Part shown: positions 55,087 through 63,743 of the stretch, piece by piece | Numbering within the stretch: position 1 is the stretch's first letter | Layout: each line of letters begins with the position of its first letter | From: Lachnospiraceae bacterium | GTDB lineage: Bacteria; Bacillota; Clostridia; Lachnospirales; Lachnospiraceae | Length of the DNA stretch: 64,000 bases | NCBI GenBank assembly: GCA_910575275.1 | Contig: CAJTEE010000002.1 | Span: 532,542-596,541, forward strand | Direction: 5' to 3' | Translations under genes and position numbers: made by a program | Notes under the pieces: model-generated | What the model saw: the letters and a program-made list of their open reading frames with translations, nothing else | Told to the model about the DNA's origin: nothing | Databases searched by the model: none

Positions 55087-56584
55087 TTCCCCAGCCTTTT
55101 AAAAACATGCAGATTTCCTGCTCATATTTGGGCGTTGTTATAAAAATCATATTCTGCCCTTTCAATATCTCCTTTGTTGGATATGTAATCTCATAACCCA
55201 TAAGCGTCTTTCCTGTCTTGTTATGGTCAAGATCAAATATCATCCCCACTTTTTCCTCAAAATGATTCCTTTCGATCTCCAGCAGAAGCAATTTACAGCC
55301 ATATCCTGCTCCAAATAACGCAACCTGTTCTTTCCCGGCCAACAAGGTGCTCAGCCTCTTTGCAACGCTATAATAATGCCGCAGGCTCCTTCTTATAGCC
55401 GACTTATTCTTCATAGAAACGACCGGTAGTTTCCATGTCTCTTTTTCAATCCGTCTGTTCCATTCACTCCGATCCTCAATATCATGTGAAATTCCATGAA
55501 TCGTCATGAATTTTTCAAAATTATCAAATTTGGAAGAAAATGTTTTATTAAATTTATCGTAGTTTAGATTCTGAATGACCCCGTCCATCCCCTGTATGAG
55601 CTGCCGTTTCGAGAACATGGGGATATCGAAAAAATCAGCTAGTTCTTCTGTCCTGGCATCGCAAGGTATGACCATGGCAGGTACTCCCGCTATAATAGCC
55701 GCCAGATTTCCGTGAATCCGGGATCCCAATGAAATGTCTATCCTGTCTCTTATATAATTCAGCCACACCGGCACATCATAGATCAGCTTGATTCTATCCT
55801 GCAAAAGCAGCTCATAGACTGCGTATGCGTCCATAATCTCCGGCTTCTTTTTTCTGTCGCAAAAATCGTTCGAGTATAATAATTCCCCGAACTCGCCCTG
55901 GTCCATAAAGGTTGACCGGGGATGGCTTCTTAATATTTCAATCAGAAATTCTTCTTCCCCGCGCAGATATCCGTTTAAGCCTAATCGTAGTTTTTCCCTC
56001 GTCGTTGTCTTCAGCCTGTCCGTATCGATCTTCAGATTTCTTCCATTTTGATACATAGACGGACAGCCCGTAACCACCGCCGTATTCGGAAAAATTCTGT
56101 CCAAATATTCTTTTGTAAAATATCCCCGCAGTCCAAATTCCCCTCCCGAGCAATACACCGCTTCGCACAAACGAATCGTATGGGCCTGCGTCTCTTTTAC
56201 TAACTGGTCGATCTCCGTGTAATTGCCGCACTGTATTCCCGCTCCCAATATGAAAATAGGGATTTTCAATTTTTCAGCAAAATCTGCGTAAAACTCCAGC
56301 CATCTCAGAGCATGAACTCCAAAAATATTCGCAGTTGGCAGCACAACACGGTCAAATCTTTCGTTAATTTCTTCCACACACAGACCTGTATTCAAGTAGG
56401 AATAGCAAATATCCTGTTTTGTCAGATATTGCTCGACTGCCGAAACAAATAATTTATTACCCGAATTGCCTCCGTTTCTAAGGGCCCTGTCAAAATCCGC
56501 ATAGTTAACTGGTCTGTCAACGATATAATCGAACGGATACTCCCGTCTTGCAGATAACAATAAAATTTCACTCTTATCGCCCAT
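55046..56584 (-). CDS. polysaccharide pyruvyl transferase family protein (2) with C-terminal Rossmann-like module
   Basis: A 512-residue protein. The first ~390 residues carry a pyruvyl-transferase-like fold: NGGNSGNKLFVSAVEQYL, FILGAGIQCGNYTEID, YCSGGEFGLRGYFT, and LGSRIHGNLAAIIAGVPAMV, which holds the conserved R-x-H. Residues 417-512 are the shared module (VALFGAGYGCKL, MIFDLDHNKTGKTLMGYEI, MIFITTPKYEQEI). It overlaps the FrhB-type gene by 41 bases and follows the FkbM gene by 17. Confidence 0.8.
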   Translation of the reverse strand: MGDKSEILLLSARREYPFDYIVDRPVNYADFDRALRNGGNSGNKLFVSAVEQYLTKQDICYSYLNTGLCVEEINERFDRVVLPTANIFGVHALRWLEFYADFAEKLKIPIFILGAGIQCGNYTEIDQLVKETQAHTIRLCEAVYCSGGEFGLRGYFTKEYLDRIFPNTAVVTGCPSMYQNGRNLKIDTDRLKTTTREKLRLGLNGYLRGEEEFLIEILRSHPRSTFMDQGEFGELLYSNDFCDRKKKPEIMDAYAVYELLLQDRIKLIYDVPVWLNYIRDRIDISLGSRIHGNLAAIIAGVPAMVIPCDARTEELADFFDIPMFSKRQLIQGMDGVIQNLNYDKFNKTFSSKFDNFEKFMTIHGISHDIEDRSEWNRRIEKETWKLPVVSMKNKSAIRRSLRHYYSVAKRLSTLLAGKEQVALFGAGYGCKLLLLEIERNHFEEKVGMIFDLDHNKTGKTLMGYEITYPTKEILKGQNMIFITTPKYEQEICMFLKGWGIDEQVIYRISEII

Positions 56585-56601
56585 GCCCGCTCCTCTTTTG
56601 T

Positions 56602-57456
56602 TCAGTTATGTATTTTAAGAAGACATCTGCGTATATAAGGCTCATCATAATCATCTGAATCATAAAAACAAAAATATCCATGTGTATTTCGGATTCTGCA
56701 GTCTGGAAACATGTTTCTGATTACCCGTTCATCATCCTTTTTATGGTACGCACATACAAATAACATAAAACTGTCCGCGCTGCCCAACATTTTCTGCATT
56801 CCCTTCAGAGCGTACCTCTCATCACCTTCTATATCCATTTTCACAATCACACATGTATTTTGAAGCTCATTCGTACAATAATCATCAATACAGATATGCC
56901 GCTCGTCTGTATGATCCGATACATATCTGTTAACAACTTTTACCTTATCCTTCCATGGCGTAAATGTATTTTTTAACGCACCAGCCCAGCCTGCATCACC
57001 CTCAAAAATTACCGCCTGATTCATCCAGTCAATCAATTCAAGAGAAAACATCCCTTCCATTGCCCCTATCTCAAGTAAAAGAAGTTTCCTGCCAGTCATC
57101 TGTTGTCTCCGAATCCAGTCTATGTCCGTATGATCCAAATATCTGTGCGGAGATTTTGTATCCTGCTCCCTTTTTAAACTTCTGTATAAATTCAATATAG
57201 GATCTTCCCCATATTGATCCGGAAAATAAAGTCGCCGTCCCCTCTCATAAAGAAAATATGTCCGCCGTTTTTTATCAAAAAAGAGAGCCGCATGTAAATT
57301 GGCATAGTCTTTCTCCAATTCGCAATTCATCATATCAAATCGATCTACCTTTTTTATATACTCCACCATCTCATGGATTTCCGGGTCGTCTGTATGTTCA
57401 TAATAGTTTAAAAACTTCTTTTTATATTCTATGATTTCTTTTATTGTTTTCTTCAA
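56602..57456 (-). CDS. FkbM-family methyltransferase
   Basis: A 284-residue SAM-dependent methyltransferase of the FkbM type. The SAM loop is LLLEIGAMEGMFSLEL near residue 125; VIVKMDIEGDERYALKGMQKML near 210 is the FkbM block with the conserved DIEG. The N-terminal ~110 residues are unassigned and helical. O-methylation of a glycan sugar is likely. It lies 36 bases after the TagF-like gene. Confidence 0.85.
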   Translation of the reverse strand: MKKTIKEIIEYKKKFLNYYEHTDDPEIHEMVEYIKKVDRFDMMNCELEKDYANLHAALFFDKKRRTYFLYERGRRLYFPDQYGEDPILNLYRSLKREQDTKSPHRYLDHTDIDWIRRQQMTGRKLLLLEIGAMEGMFSLELIDWMNQAVIFEGDAGWAGALKNTFTPWKDKVKVVNRYVSDHTDERHICIDDYCTNELQNTCVIVKMDIEGDERYALKGMQKMLGSADSFMLFVCAYHKKDDERVIRNMFPDCRIRNTHGYFCFYDSDDYDEPYIRRCLLKIHN

Positions 57457-57492
57457 TCGTTTTCCTCACACGGATTAGAATAAGCTTCTTAC

Positions 57493-59985
57493 TTACCCCT
57501 TTATTCCCTTCCATATCTTCTCTCCAACACAGCAATCATCCACCTCATCCGCCTCCTGCTGATTGACCATATCCATATACTCATTTAACGGGATCATCTC
57601 AGCCTGTATCCATTTTTTCAAACAGCTGCTTTTGAATTTATTCAATACAATCTCTTTACCGGGCAAAATCGGTTTTATCCAATTAAGTGTTCCCTCAGTC
57701 TTCGAAATACAGAGAAAATAATTTGACGACCGCATCGGATAATAGACAGTCTGTTCTGTTTCTGTATAAGTCACATATTTATATAGATCATTGAATGAAT
57801 AAGAGAAATCCTCCGGATAGTCCTTATATAGGGCCGACTGTCCTCTTTGATAGTCCAGCAAAACAATATCACTTCCGTTCAGCCAAGGAAGAAGTATAAG
57901 TCTATCCTTACAAATATGGATTCTGCCAAAATACTGTTTCACATCCCGATACACATCCGCGCGCCAGATCAGCCTGACTCTTTTCTCCCGTGGAAACCAT
58001 CTATAGACTTCATTTTTATAATTCAATAAAAATATCATGTCCTCTCTGCAGGCCATATGCTGTATGCGGCCGGCCTCCGCAGGCAAACGGTAAGCTTCCC
58101 ATTTGTCCTGTTCCAATTCATAGCAGAGCATATACCCATTTGTGTTTTCTTGGATATATATTTTATTTTCATGTCGGCCCCCGTAGATAAAAGAACAGTC
58201 CGTTTTTTTCAGAATAATGAAATCTTCTAATTTTTTTTGCAGATTTAAAAATCTGTAGCTTTTATTTGTTACATCAATATTCCCAAAAAAGAGTCCGTCC
58301 CCATATAACACAAAAAGAAACGAATCATATGTTTCTGCAAACCGGACATGGGCGCTGCTTTCTTCTGCTTCGGTTAAATAAAGCTCTGCTCCACTGGCAA
58401 TTTCCGTAATTTTGGCTGAGCAATTATCCAGCCGGTATAATTTCCCCTGTATTTGAAAAACGGAACGAGTATCAATACCATCGTTTTTATTGGAAAGATA
58501 GTCTATTCTACGAGTTTTCAAATCGAGTGCGGCCAAATCCCCAAATCCGGTATAAAAAAGCAGCCTTTTATCAAGCACTGTACACGAAGCAGCGGAAAGC
58601 AATTCAAATAATCCTGTTTCTTCCGCCTTCCGACCTGTTTTTCTTACATTCTGAATGACAACTCTTTTTTTTGCACCCCTGAACAGAGCTACAACAGAGC
58701 TCCAGTCGCCATAATATAAATCAGAAAATATGATTGCCCGGTCCAAATCTGCCGATTCATCATAGATCCCCCACGCTGCCGCTCTGTATTCTTCCACAAT
58801 TTTCTCATATTCTTTTTTTAATTGGGGCCGCATGCTCTCTATTGTCGCCTTCAATAATGGATGAGGGCGCCAAAGCAGTGCCATAGAGTCCTGATTTTCT
58901 TGAACAATCCGAAATACGTCTCGTATTTTTTGCAGCATTTGTTCATTATATTGCAATAGCGCCCCGACACTGGTATTGTAAAACACGATATTTTTCCAGC
59001 TTCCATCCTTTTTTCTGATCACTTTCAGCCATTCGTTTGGTATTGTTAGTTCTTCTTTACTTTTGCCTTTAATTTTATCCATCTTAGGAGAACCGATCCC
59101 TGATATTTTATTTTCCCAGTATTGCTGTGCCTTTTCATGATTTTCATCAACATTTATCAGTGCTTTTATATAGCCGGCTTTCATTTTTTCAGACTGTACT
59201 ATAACCTTGTCTGCCTGAAAAACACCGGGAGTAAAGCAGAAACCTCCTGCATCTGTAATTCTGAATCTATTATTTCTATCTCCTTCCTCCAAAATAAAAT
59301 AAGGGATATATACCAGACAATCCGTATATTTTTTTAAATTGCTCGAATAGAAAAAAGGATGAACGCTTGTTACAAAATTTTTATTATCATATGGATTATG
59401 AATAAAAATATAATCAGGCTGCTGTTTCTCAAATTCATACTTCCTGTAGTCCATTACCGGTACATACTCCGGATATTCTCCTCCCTCATAATGCATTTCC
59501 CGTACGCTTCCATCCGGATTTTTATCATAATATGGGATCGGAATCACATATGCATCGCAGTCCGGGTCGGCCTTTGCCGCCTGCCATACACTTTCCAGGC
59601 TGTCCCACATCGACGCTTTATACGGAAGAAACACTGCCTCCAGGCGAGTCCCAATCTCATATCTCACACTGTTTTCAATCCGGATCAGCAGGCGTTTCAG
59701 CTTTTTGCCGACCTGGCTCACCTTGACCTCCCCTCCGGCTTTAAGCATCTCATAGAGCCGATACACAAGTTCGCAGTATTCCTCCACCATGCGCACCGTT
59801 TCGCAGTCTTCCCCTTCTGTCTCCTCGATCCGTTCTCCCAGGCCGATCGCCTCTTTCTGACAAAACGCCAGCAGCTCCATCGCCCCGGCGATATCTTTCG
59901 CTTCCAGTCTCCTACGAAAGCTTTCCTGGGCTTCCTCCAGAACTTTGATAATCTCGATTGCCTGTTTTTTCTGGAACTTCCTCAT
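57493..59985 (-). CDS. TagF-like GT-B protein with C-terminal propeller-like region
   Basis: An 830-residue protein. Residues 1-110 are helical, possibly coiled. Residues about 115-470 resemble CDP-glycerol glycerophosphotransferases: IFIHNPYDNKNFVTSVHP, LLWRPHPL and FSDLYYGDWSSVVALFRGAKKRVV (the DYSS-equivalent donor loop). From about residue 480 on come repeated short strands with W/Y and polar turns (LYRLDNCSAKITEI, IYIQENTNGYMLCYEL), suggesting a beta-propeller. This combination is unfamiliar to me. The first ~130 codons are GC-rich like the flagellin side, and the rest AT-rich. It may transfer a phosphopolyol or sugar phosphate; inference only. Confidence 0.65.
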   Translation of the reverse strand: MRKFQKKQAIEIIKVLEEAQESFRRRLEAKDIAGAMELLAFCQKEAIGLGERIEETEGEDCETVRMVEEYCELVYRLYEMLKAGGEVKVSQVGKKLKRLLIRIENSVRYEIGTRLEAVFLPYKASMWDSLESVWQAAKADPDCDAYVIPIPYYDKNPDGSVREMHYEGGEYPEYVPVMDYRKYEFEKQQPDYIFIHNPYDNKNFVTSVHPFFYSSNLKKYTDCLVYIPYFILEEGDRNNRFRITDAGGFCFTPGVFQADKVIVQSEKMKAGYIKALINVDENHEKAQQYWENKISGIGSPKMDKIKGKSKEELTIPNEWLKVIRKKDGSWKNIVFYNTSVGALLQYNEQMLQKIRDVFRIVQENQDSMALLWRPHPLLKATIESMRPQLKKEYEKIVEEYRAAAWGIYDESADLDRAIIFSDLYYGDWSSVVALFRGAKKRVVIQNVRKTGRKAEETGLFELLSAASCTVLDKRLLFYTGFGDLAALDLKTRRIDYLSNKNDGIDTRSVFQIQGKLYRLDNCSAKITEIASGAELYLTEAEESSAHVRFAETYDSFLFVLYGDGLFFGNIDVTNKSYRFLNLQKKLEDFIILKKTDCSFIYGGRHENKIYIQENTNGYMLCYELEQDKWEAYRLPAEAGRIQHMACREDMIFLLNYKNEVYRWFPREKRVRLIWRADVYRDVKQYFGRIHICKDRLILLPWLNGSDIVLLDYQRGQSALYKDYPEDFSYSFNDLYKYVTYTETEQTVYYPMRSSNYFLCISKTEGTLNWIKPILPGKEIVLNKFKSSCLKKWIQAEMIPLNEYMDMVNQQEADEVDDCCVGEKIWKGIKG

Positions 59986-60038
59986 AGTACCTTCCCAATC
60001 TGTCTCTGTTTTCCGTTATTCTTTCCCGGGGGCGCCGC

Positions 60039-61760
60039 TCAACCCGAGACATCTCCGCCCTCAACCAGCCACGCCACCTGCTTATACGCCGACGTTGCTT
60101 TTAACGCCACAATCTCCGGCGAATCAGCCGGATAAAGCGAAAGGATCGTCCGTACCTGCTTCGCCAGCTCCAAAAGCTCCGGCGACGGCGCCAGTCTCTT
60201 TAGCTCCGGCGTCTCCTCCGTCAGGTATTTCACCATGTCCTTTCTCTCTGCGCACGCATCCAGACCCGCCTTGAGCTGCCTCACATAGCCGGCCAGATCC
60301 CCCGCATCCAGCGATGCAAACGCCCGGAGGCAGTACCATCCGAACTGCCGTTCTGCCGGCAGCCGCGCAATATTCTCCTCACACAGAGCCTCCGCCTCGT
60401 AAAACACAGGCAGAAAGCCTTCCTCCACCCGTGCAAACAGACGCGCCAGAGCCATGCCCTTGCCGTTTGCTTTTTGAGTCTCTGCCGCTTCGTCCTCGCC
60501 GTTTGTTTCCGCGACCCCTGCGTTCCTGTCCGTCCTGTCTTTCAAGCTCCAGTCAAACTCCCGCACAGCCTCCTGCACCGCTTTTTCCAGCCACAGCAGC
60601 TCCTCCATCTCCCCCGCGCTCATGCGTTTTCCCGCACGGCTTTGCAGAATACTTCCCAGAAACTCTCCGGCCCGTTCTGTTTCCCCTATTTTTAAGCACG
60701 CCTCTGTTAAAAACTGCCGCGTCTGTCTCTCCTTCGCCGGCGACGCAAGGAATACCACACTGCTTAAGAGTGTGCCTCTTTCTCCCCTCCCCGCGCGGTA
60801 CTCCTCAATCGCCGCAAGGTAACGCTGCCCACGCCGGATACAGTCCGTATAGTCTCCCTTGTTCCAGCTATGCGCGCATGCATAGCACTCCACGTCAATC
60901 CTGATCAGGAACGACTCCGGGAACAGCTTCTCTGCCTGTGCGCTCCATTCGGCCAGCTCCGTTTCCAACCCCGCCTCATACGCCGCACGGACCGCATTGC
61001 GCAGGACCGCCGGGCCGAAATACTCCCAGTCCGGCTTTTTCTCCTCCACCAGACGCACGCTCTGACGGATCCGTCCCAGATAATCCTCACGACCTCTTGA
61101 GCTCTCGATATAGTGTACGAGGACGGACAGGTTCTCCGGCTCCTCCGCAAGTTTTCCCCTTAACAGCGCACGGTTCCGGTCCTGCTTGGCCCGCTCCGCC
61201 TCCTCTGTTGTCTTCGCATAGCCGTCATGGTGAAGGAGCGTCCCTGCGAGCGGCACAATCCGCCGTCCTGTCTCCCTCGGCAGTACAAGCTGTTCATGGA
61301 CCGCCCCCTCATAGTGCACGCCCGGCAGCAGACGCACCAGACGCACCGCCATGAAGTCCGCATAGTCTCCATCCATCTGCTCTGTCTCGTAATTCCGCAC
61401 AACCAAAGAGGCAAGATTTCTCCCTTCCCCGTCTGCCCGAAGAAACTCCACAAGCTCTGAAATATCCGTATCCAGATACTCATCTGTATCCACGGTCAGA
61501 TACCATTTTCCCGAAGCGCGGCCCAGTACCGCGTTCCTGGCCGCCGCAAAATCGTTAATCCACGGAAAGTCAATCAGTGTATCCGCATATCGCTCTGCAA
61601 TCCTCCGGCTCCCGTCCGTGCTTCCCGTATCCGCCAGGATCAGCTCGCAGGCAATTCTGTCCCGCAAAGGTGCAAGCGCCTTCAGGCACTGCTCCAGGCT
61701 CCGTATCTCGTTTTTAAAAATGATGCCGATCGTCAAAAGCGGCTGTCTTGCCTGTTCCAT
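60039..61760 (-). CDS. GT2 glycosyltransferase with TPR-like C-terminal region (flagellin-linked)
   Basis: A 573-residue protein. Residues 1-225 are a GT2 domain: TIGIIFKNEIRSLEQCL, ADTGSTDGS and TVDTDEYLD (DxD); YEGAVHEQL and LLHHDGY are typical of the SunS/TPR-linked subgroup. The rest is helical, with repeat-like pairs that suit TPRs and could bind a protein substrate. It is the first gene downstream of flagellin, where clostridial flagellin glycosyltransferases are usually found, so it is the best candidate to start the flagellin glycan. GC content matches the host. Confidence 0.83.
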   Translation of the reverse strand: MEQARQPLLTIGIIFKNEIRSLEQCLKALAPLRDRIACELILADTGSTDGSRRIAERYADTLIDFPWINDFAAARNAVLGRASGKWYLTVDTDEYLDTDISELVEFLRADGEGRNLASLVVRNYETEQMDGDYADFMAVRLVRLLPGVHYEGAVHEQLVLPRETGRRIVPLAGTLLHHDGYAKTTEEAERAKQDRNRALLRGKLAEEPENLSVLVHYIESSRGREDYLGRIRQSVRLVEEKKPDWEYFGPAVLRNAVRAAYEAGLETELAEWSAQAEKLFPESFLIRIDVECYACAHSWNKGDYTDCIRRGQRYLAAIEEYRAGRGERGTLLSSVVFLASPAKERQTRQFLTEACLKIGETERAGEFLGSILQSRAGKRMSAGEMEELLWLEKAVQEAVREFDWSLKDRTDRNAGVAETNGEDEAAETQKANGKGMALARLFARVEEGFLPVFYEAEALCEENIARLPAERQFGWYCLRAFASLDAGDLAGYVRQLKAGLDACAERKDMVKYLTEETPELKRLAPSPELLELAKQVRTILSLYPADSPEIVALKATSAYKQVAWLVEGGDVSG

Positions 61761-61809
61761 GCGGCGTTTCTCCTTTTATTTCTATTGCAAATCTTTTTCT
61801 GCAAAGCTC

Positions 61810-61860
61810 GGGCCAACAGGAAAACTGTCCGCCAATACCTGACAGCTTTCCTGTGGACCC
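61810..61860 (-). other. long hairpin in the flagellin-glycosyltransferase gap
   Basis: On the minus strand ACAGGAAAGCTGTC and GACAGTTTTCCTGT form a 14-bp stem (one G-U), extended by GGGTC/GGCCC pairing across one mismatch, with an 11-base loop. It lies in the leader of the GT2-TPR gene, after the flagellin terminator, and has no T-run. Confidence 0.6.
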
Positions 61861-61952
61861 AATATTTCCCCGGTTTCGCCAAACTGCCCGGCCTCCTTGG
61901 AGTGGGCCGGAATCGCTCCAGCCCCGGGGCGGGGCAAAAGTCCCCCTCATCC

Positions 61953-61984
61953 AAAAATCGGGACAGGCCGAAGCCCGCCCCGAT
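61953..61984 (-). terminator. flagellin terminator
   Basis: On the minus strand ATCGGGGCGGGC, a TTCG tetraloop, and GCCTGTCCCGAT form a 12-bp stem with two G-U pairs, followed by TTTTT. It lies 38 bases after the flagellin stop. Confidence 0.92.
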
Positions 61985-62022
61985 ATATATCCGGAAACCG
62001 AATAACAATTCCTGATATGCGC

Positions 62023-63735
62023 TTACTGAAGAAGCTGTAACACGCCCTGCGGAATCTGGTTCGCCTGTGCCAGCATGGCCTGTGCGGACTGAACAAGGAT
62101 GTTGTTCTTCGTATAAGCCATCATTTCCTTCGCCATATCGGTGTCGCGGATACGGCTCTCGGCAGCAGTCATGTTCTCGCTTGCAACGCTCAGGTTGTTG
62201 ATCGTATGCTCTAAGCGGTTCTGGATTGCGCCCAGGTCACCACGAGTGGAGGATACATAGTTGATCGCGTCTTTGATCTTCTTGATTGCATCAGAAGCGC
62301 CAGTCTGTGTGCTGATGTCGATATCCGCAATGCCCATAGCCTTGGTGTGCATATCACTGACAGATACACGCATCTTATTGAACTCATCTGCGGTATCGCC
62401 GATCTGAAGAACCAGGCCGCCGGTCGCCTTATCGCCCTTGCTCAGACGAATACCTTTGCCCGGGTCAATGCCGTTGCTCGTTCCGTTCATCGGAGCCTGG
62501 GACTCGTCAACCGCATCCTCAACCTTCAGGCCGGTAACTTCTTCGATCTTCTTGCAGTTCTGCTCAAAGTTCGCATCAGCTTTCATCAATCCGTTTGTTC
62601 CATTTTTCGTGGAATTTCCGTCACTGATAAGAATCGTAACGTCAGAGCCAAGGCCCTTCGTTGCATTCATCATGTCTACCTGGCCTGTAACATGAGTGGC
62701 TGTCATATCGCCCGTCATAACTACAAACTTATGGCCATTGATTTCAAACACCGCATCCTCATAGTTGGTTCCATCATACAGAGTAAGCGTCTCTGCATTG
62801 ATCTCACGGCCGTCATCGTACGCCTTCGTAACTGTAACTCCGATATCAGTAGGTGTATCCTGCGTTCCGTCATTCTTAAAATAGTTAAGGTCGAAGCTGC
62901 GAACCTGAAGTCCGTCTGTTCCTTCTCTGAGTGCTTCCAATTTTACCTTATCACCGTTAAGGCTAACCTTAAATTCTTTGGAGACATCAGACTTCTGAAG
63001 CTCTTTCAGAACCGCATCCTTTACAGCAGCAAGATCCACTTCCGATTTTGTCTTGTCAGCCAGATCATAAATCGTTCCATCCTGTGCTTTCAATTCAAAC
63101 TCGCCGTCTTTGTTTTTCTCTACAGACAACTCGATAGAAGCCGACGTACCATCATCATAGCCAATGTTGAATACGACCTTACCGCCATCTCCCAGTTCAG
63201 CTGTGCTTGCATAAAGGTCAGCGTTGGTCTCAAATACAGCCTTGGAACCCGGGGACTTAATGCTGTTTGCATTGCCGCTGATCTTAACCTCTACAGCGCC
63301 ACCCTTTGCATCCAGGGAACCATCCAACAGATTAATTCCGTTGAAGTTTGTGCTGTCTGCGATACGGTTGATCTCGTCCTTTAACGAAGCAACTTCCTTC
63401 TGCAGGTTCTCACGGTCTACTTCATCTGCATATGTTCCGTTTGCGGACTGCGTAGCCAGCTCAACCATACGGTTTAACATGGAGTGCACTTCTGTCATAG
63501 CGCCCTCTGCCGTCTGTACAAGAGAAATACCGTCGTTGGCATTCTTCTGTGCGGTCTCAAGGCCGGTGATCTGTGCGCGCATCTTCTCGGAAATCGCAAG
63601 ACCGGCTGCGTCGTCGCCTGCACGGTTGATTTTGTAACCGGAAGATAATTTCTCAAGATTCTTTGAAACCGCGCTGTTGTTCACGGTTAAGTTTCTGTAG
63701 GAATTGAGTGCTGCGATGTTGTGCTGAATTCTCAT
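62023..63735 (-). CDS. flagellin
   Basis: The 570-residue structural subunit of the flagellar filament. The N-terminal D0/D1 block (about 1-140) reads MRIQHNIAALNSYRNL, LEKLSSGYKINRAGDDAAG and LNRMVELATQSANGTY; the C-terminal block (about 446-570) ends NNILVQSAQAMLAQANQIPQ. The middle ~300 residues are the variable, surface-exposed part, here fairly long and rich in Asp, Lys, Ser and Thr, offering many possible O-glycosylation sites. AAGGAGGTTTATTTA precedes the ATG. A sigma-28-like promoter and CsrA-type sites lie upstream, and thirteen glycan genes follow downstream. Confidence 0.97.
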   Translation of the reverse strand: MRIQHNIAALNSYRNLTVNNSAVSKNLEKLSSGYKINRAGDDAAGLAISEKMRAQITGLETAQKNANDGISLVQTAEGAMTEVHSMLNRMVELATQSANGTYADEVDRENLQKEVASLKDEINRIADSTNFNGINLLDGSLDAKGGAVEVKISGNANSIKSPGSKAVFETNADLYASTAELGDGGKVVFNIGYDDGTSASIELSVEKNKDGEFELKAQDGTIYDLADKTKSEVDLAAVKDAVLKELQKSDVSKEFKVSLNGDKVKLEALREGTDGLQVRSFDLNYFKNDGTQDTPTDIGVTVTKAYDDGREINAETLTLYDGTNYEDAVFEINGHKFVVMTGDMTATHVTGQVDMMNATKGLGSDVTILISDGNSTKNGTNGLMKADANFEQNCKKIEEVTGLKVEDAVDESQAPMNGTSNGIDPGKGIRLSKGDKATGGLVLQIGDTADEFNKMRVSVSDMHTKAMGIADIDISTQTGASDAIKKIKDAINYVSSTRGDLGAIQNRLEHTINNLSVASENMTAAESRIRDTDMAKEMMAYTKNNILVQSAQAMLAQANQIPQGVLQLLQ

Positions 63736-63743
63736 TAAATAAA

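Noticed and set aside
42373..61760. Capsule or exopolysaccharide operon
   Set aside because: No flippase, polymerase, chain-length regulator or initiating transferase was found in the block; the SpoVB-like flippase at 36 kb belongs to a conserved sporulation/housekeeping group.
62347..63384. 345-codon open frame antisense to flagellin
   Set aside because: It lies entirely opposite the flagellin gene, reads as low-plausibility hydrophobic/basic sequence and has no promoter or ribosome binding site.
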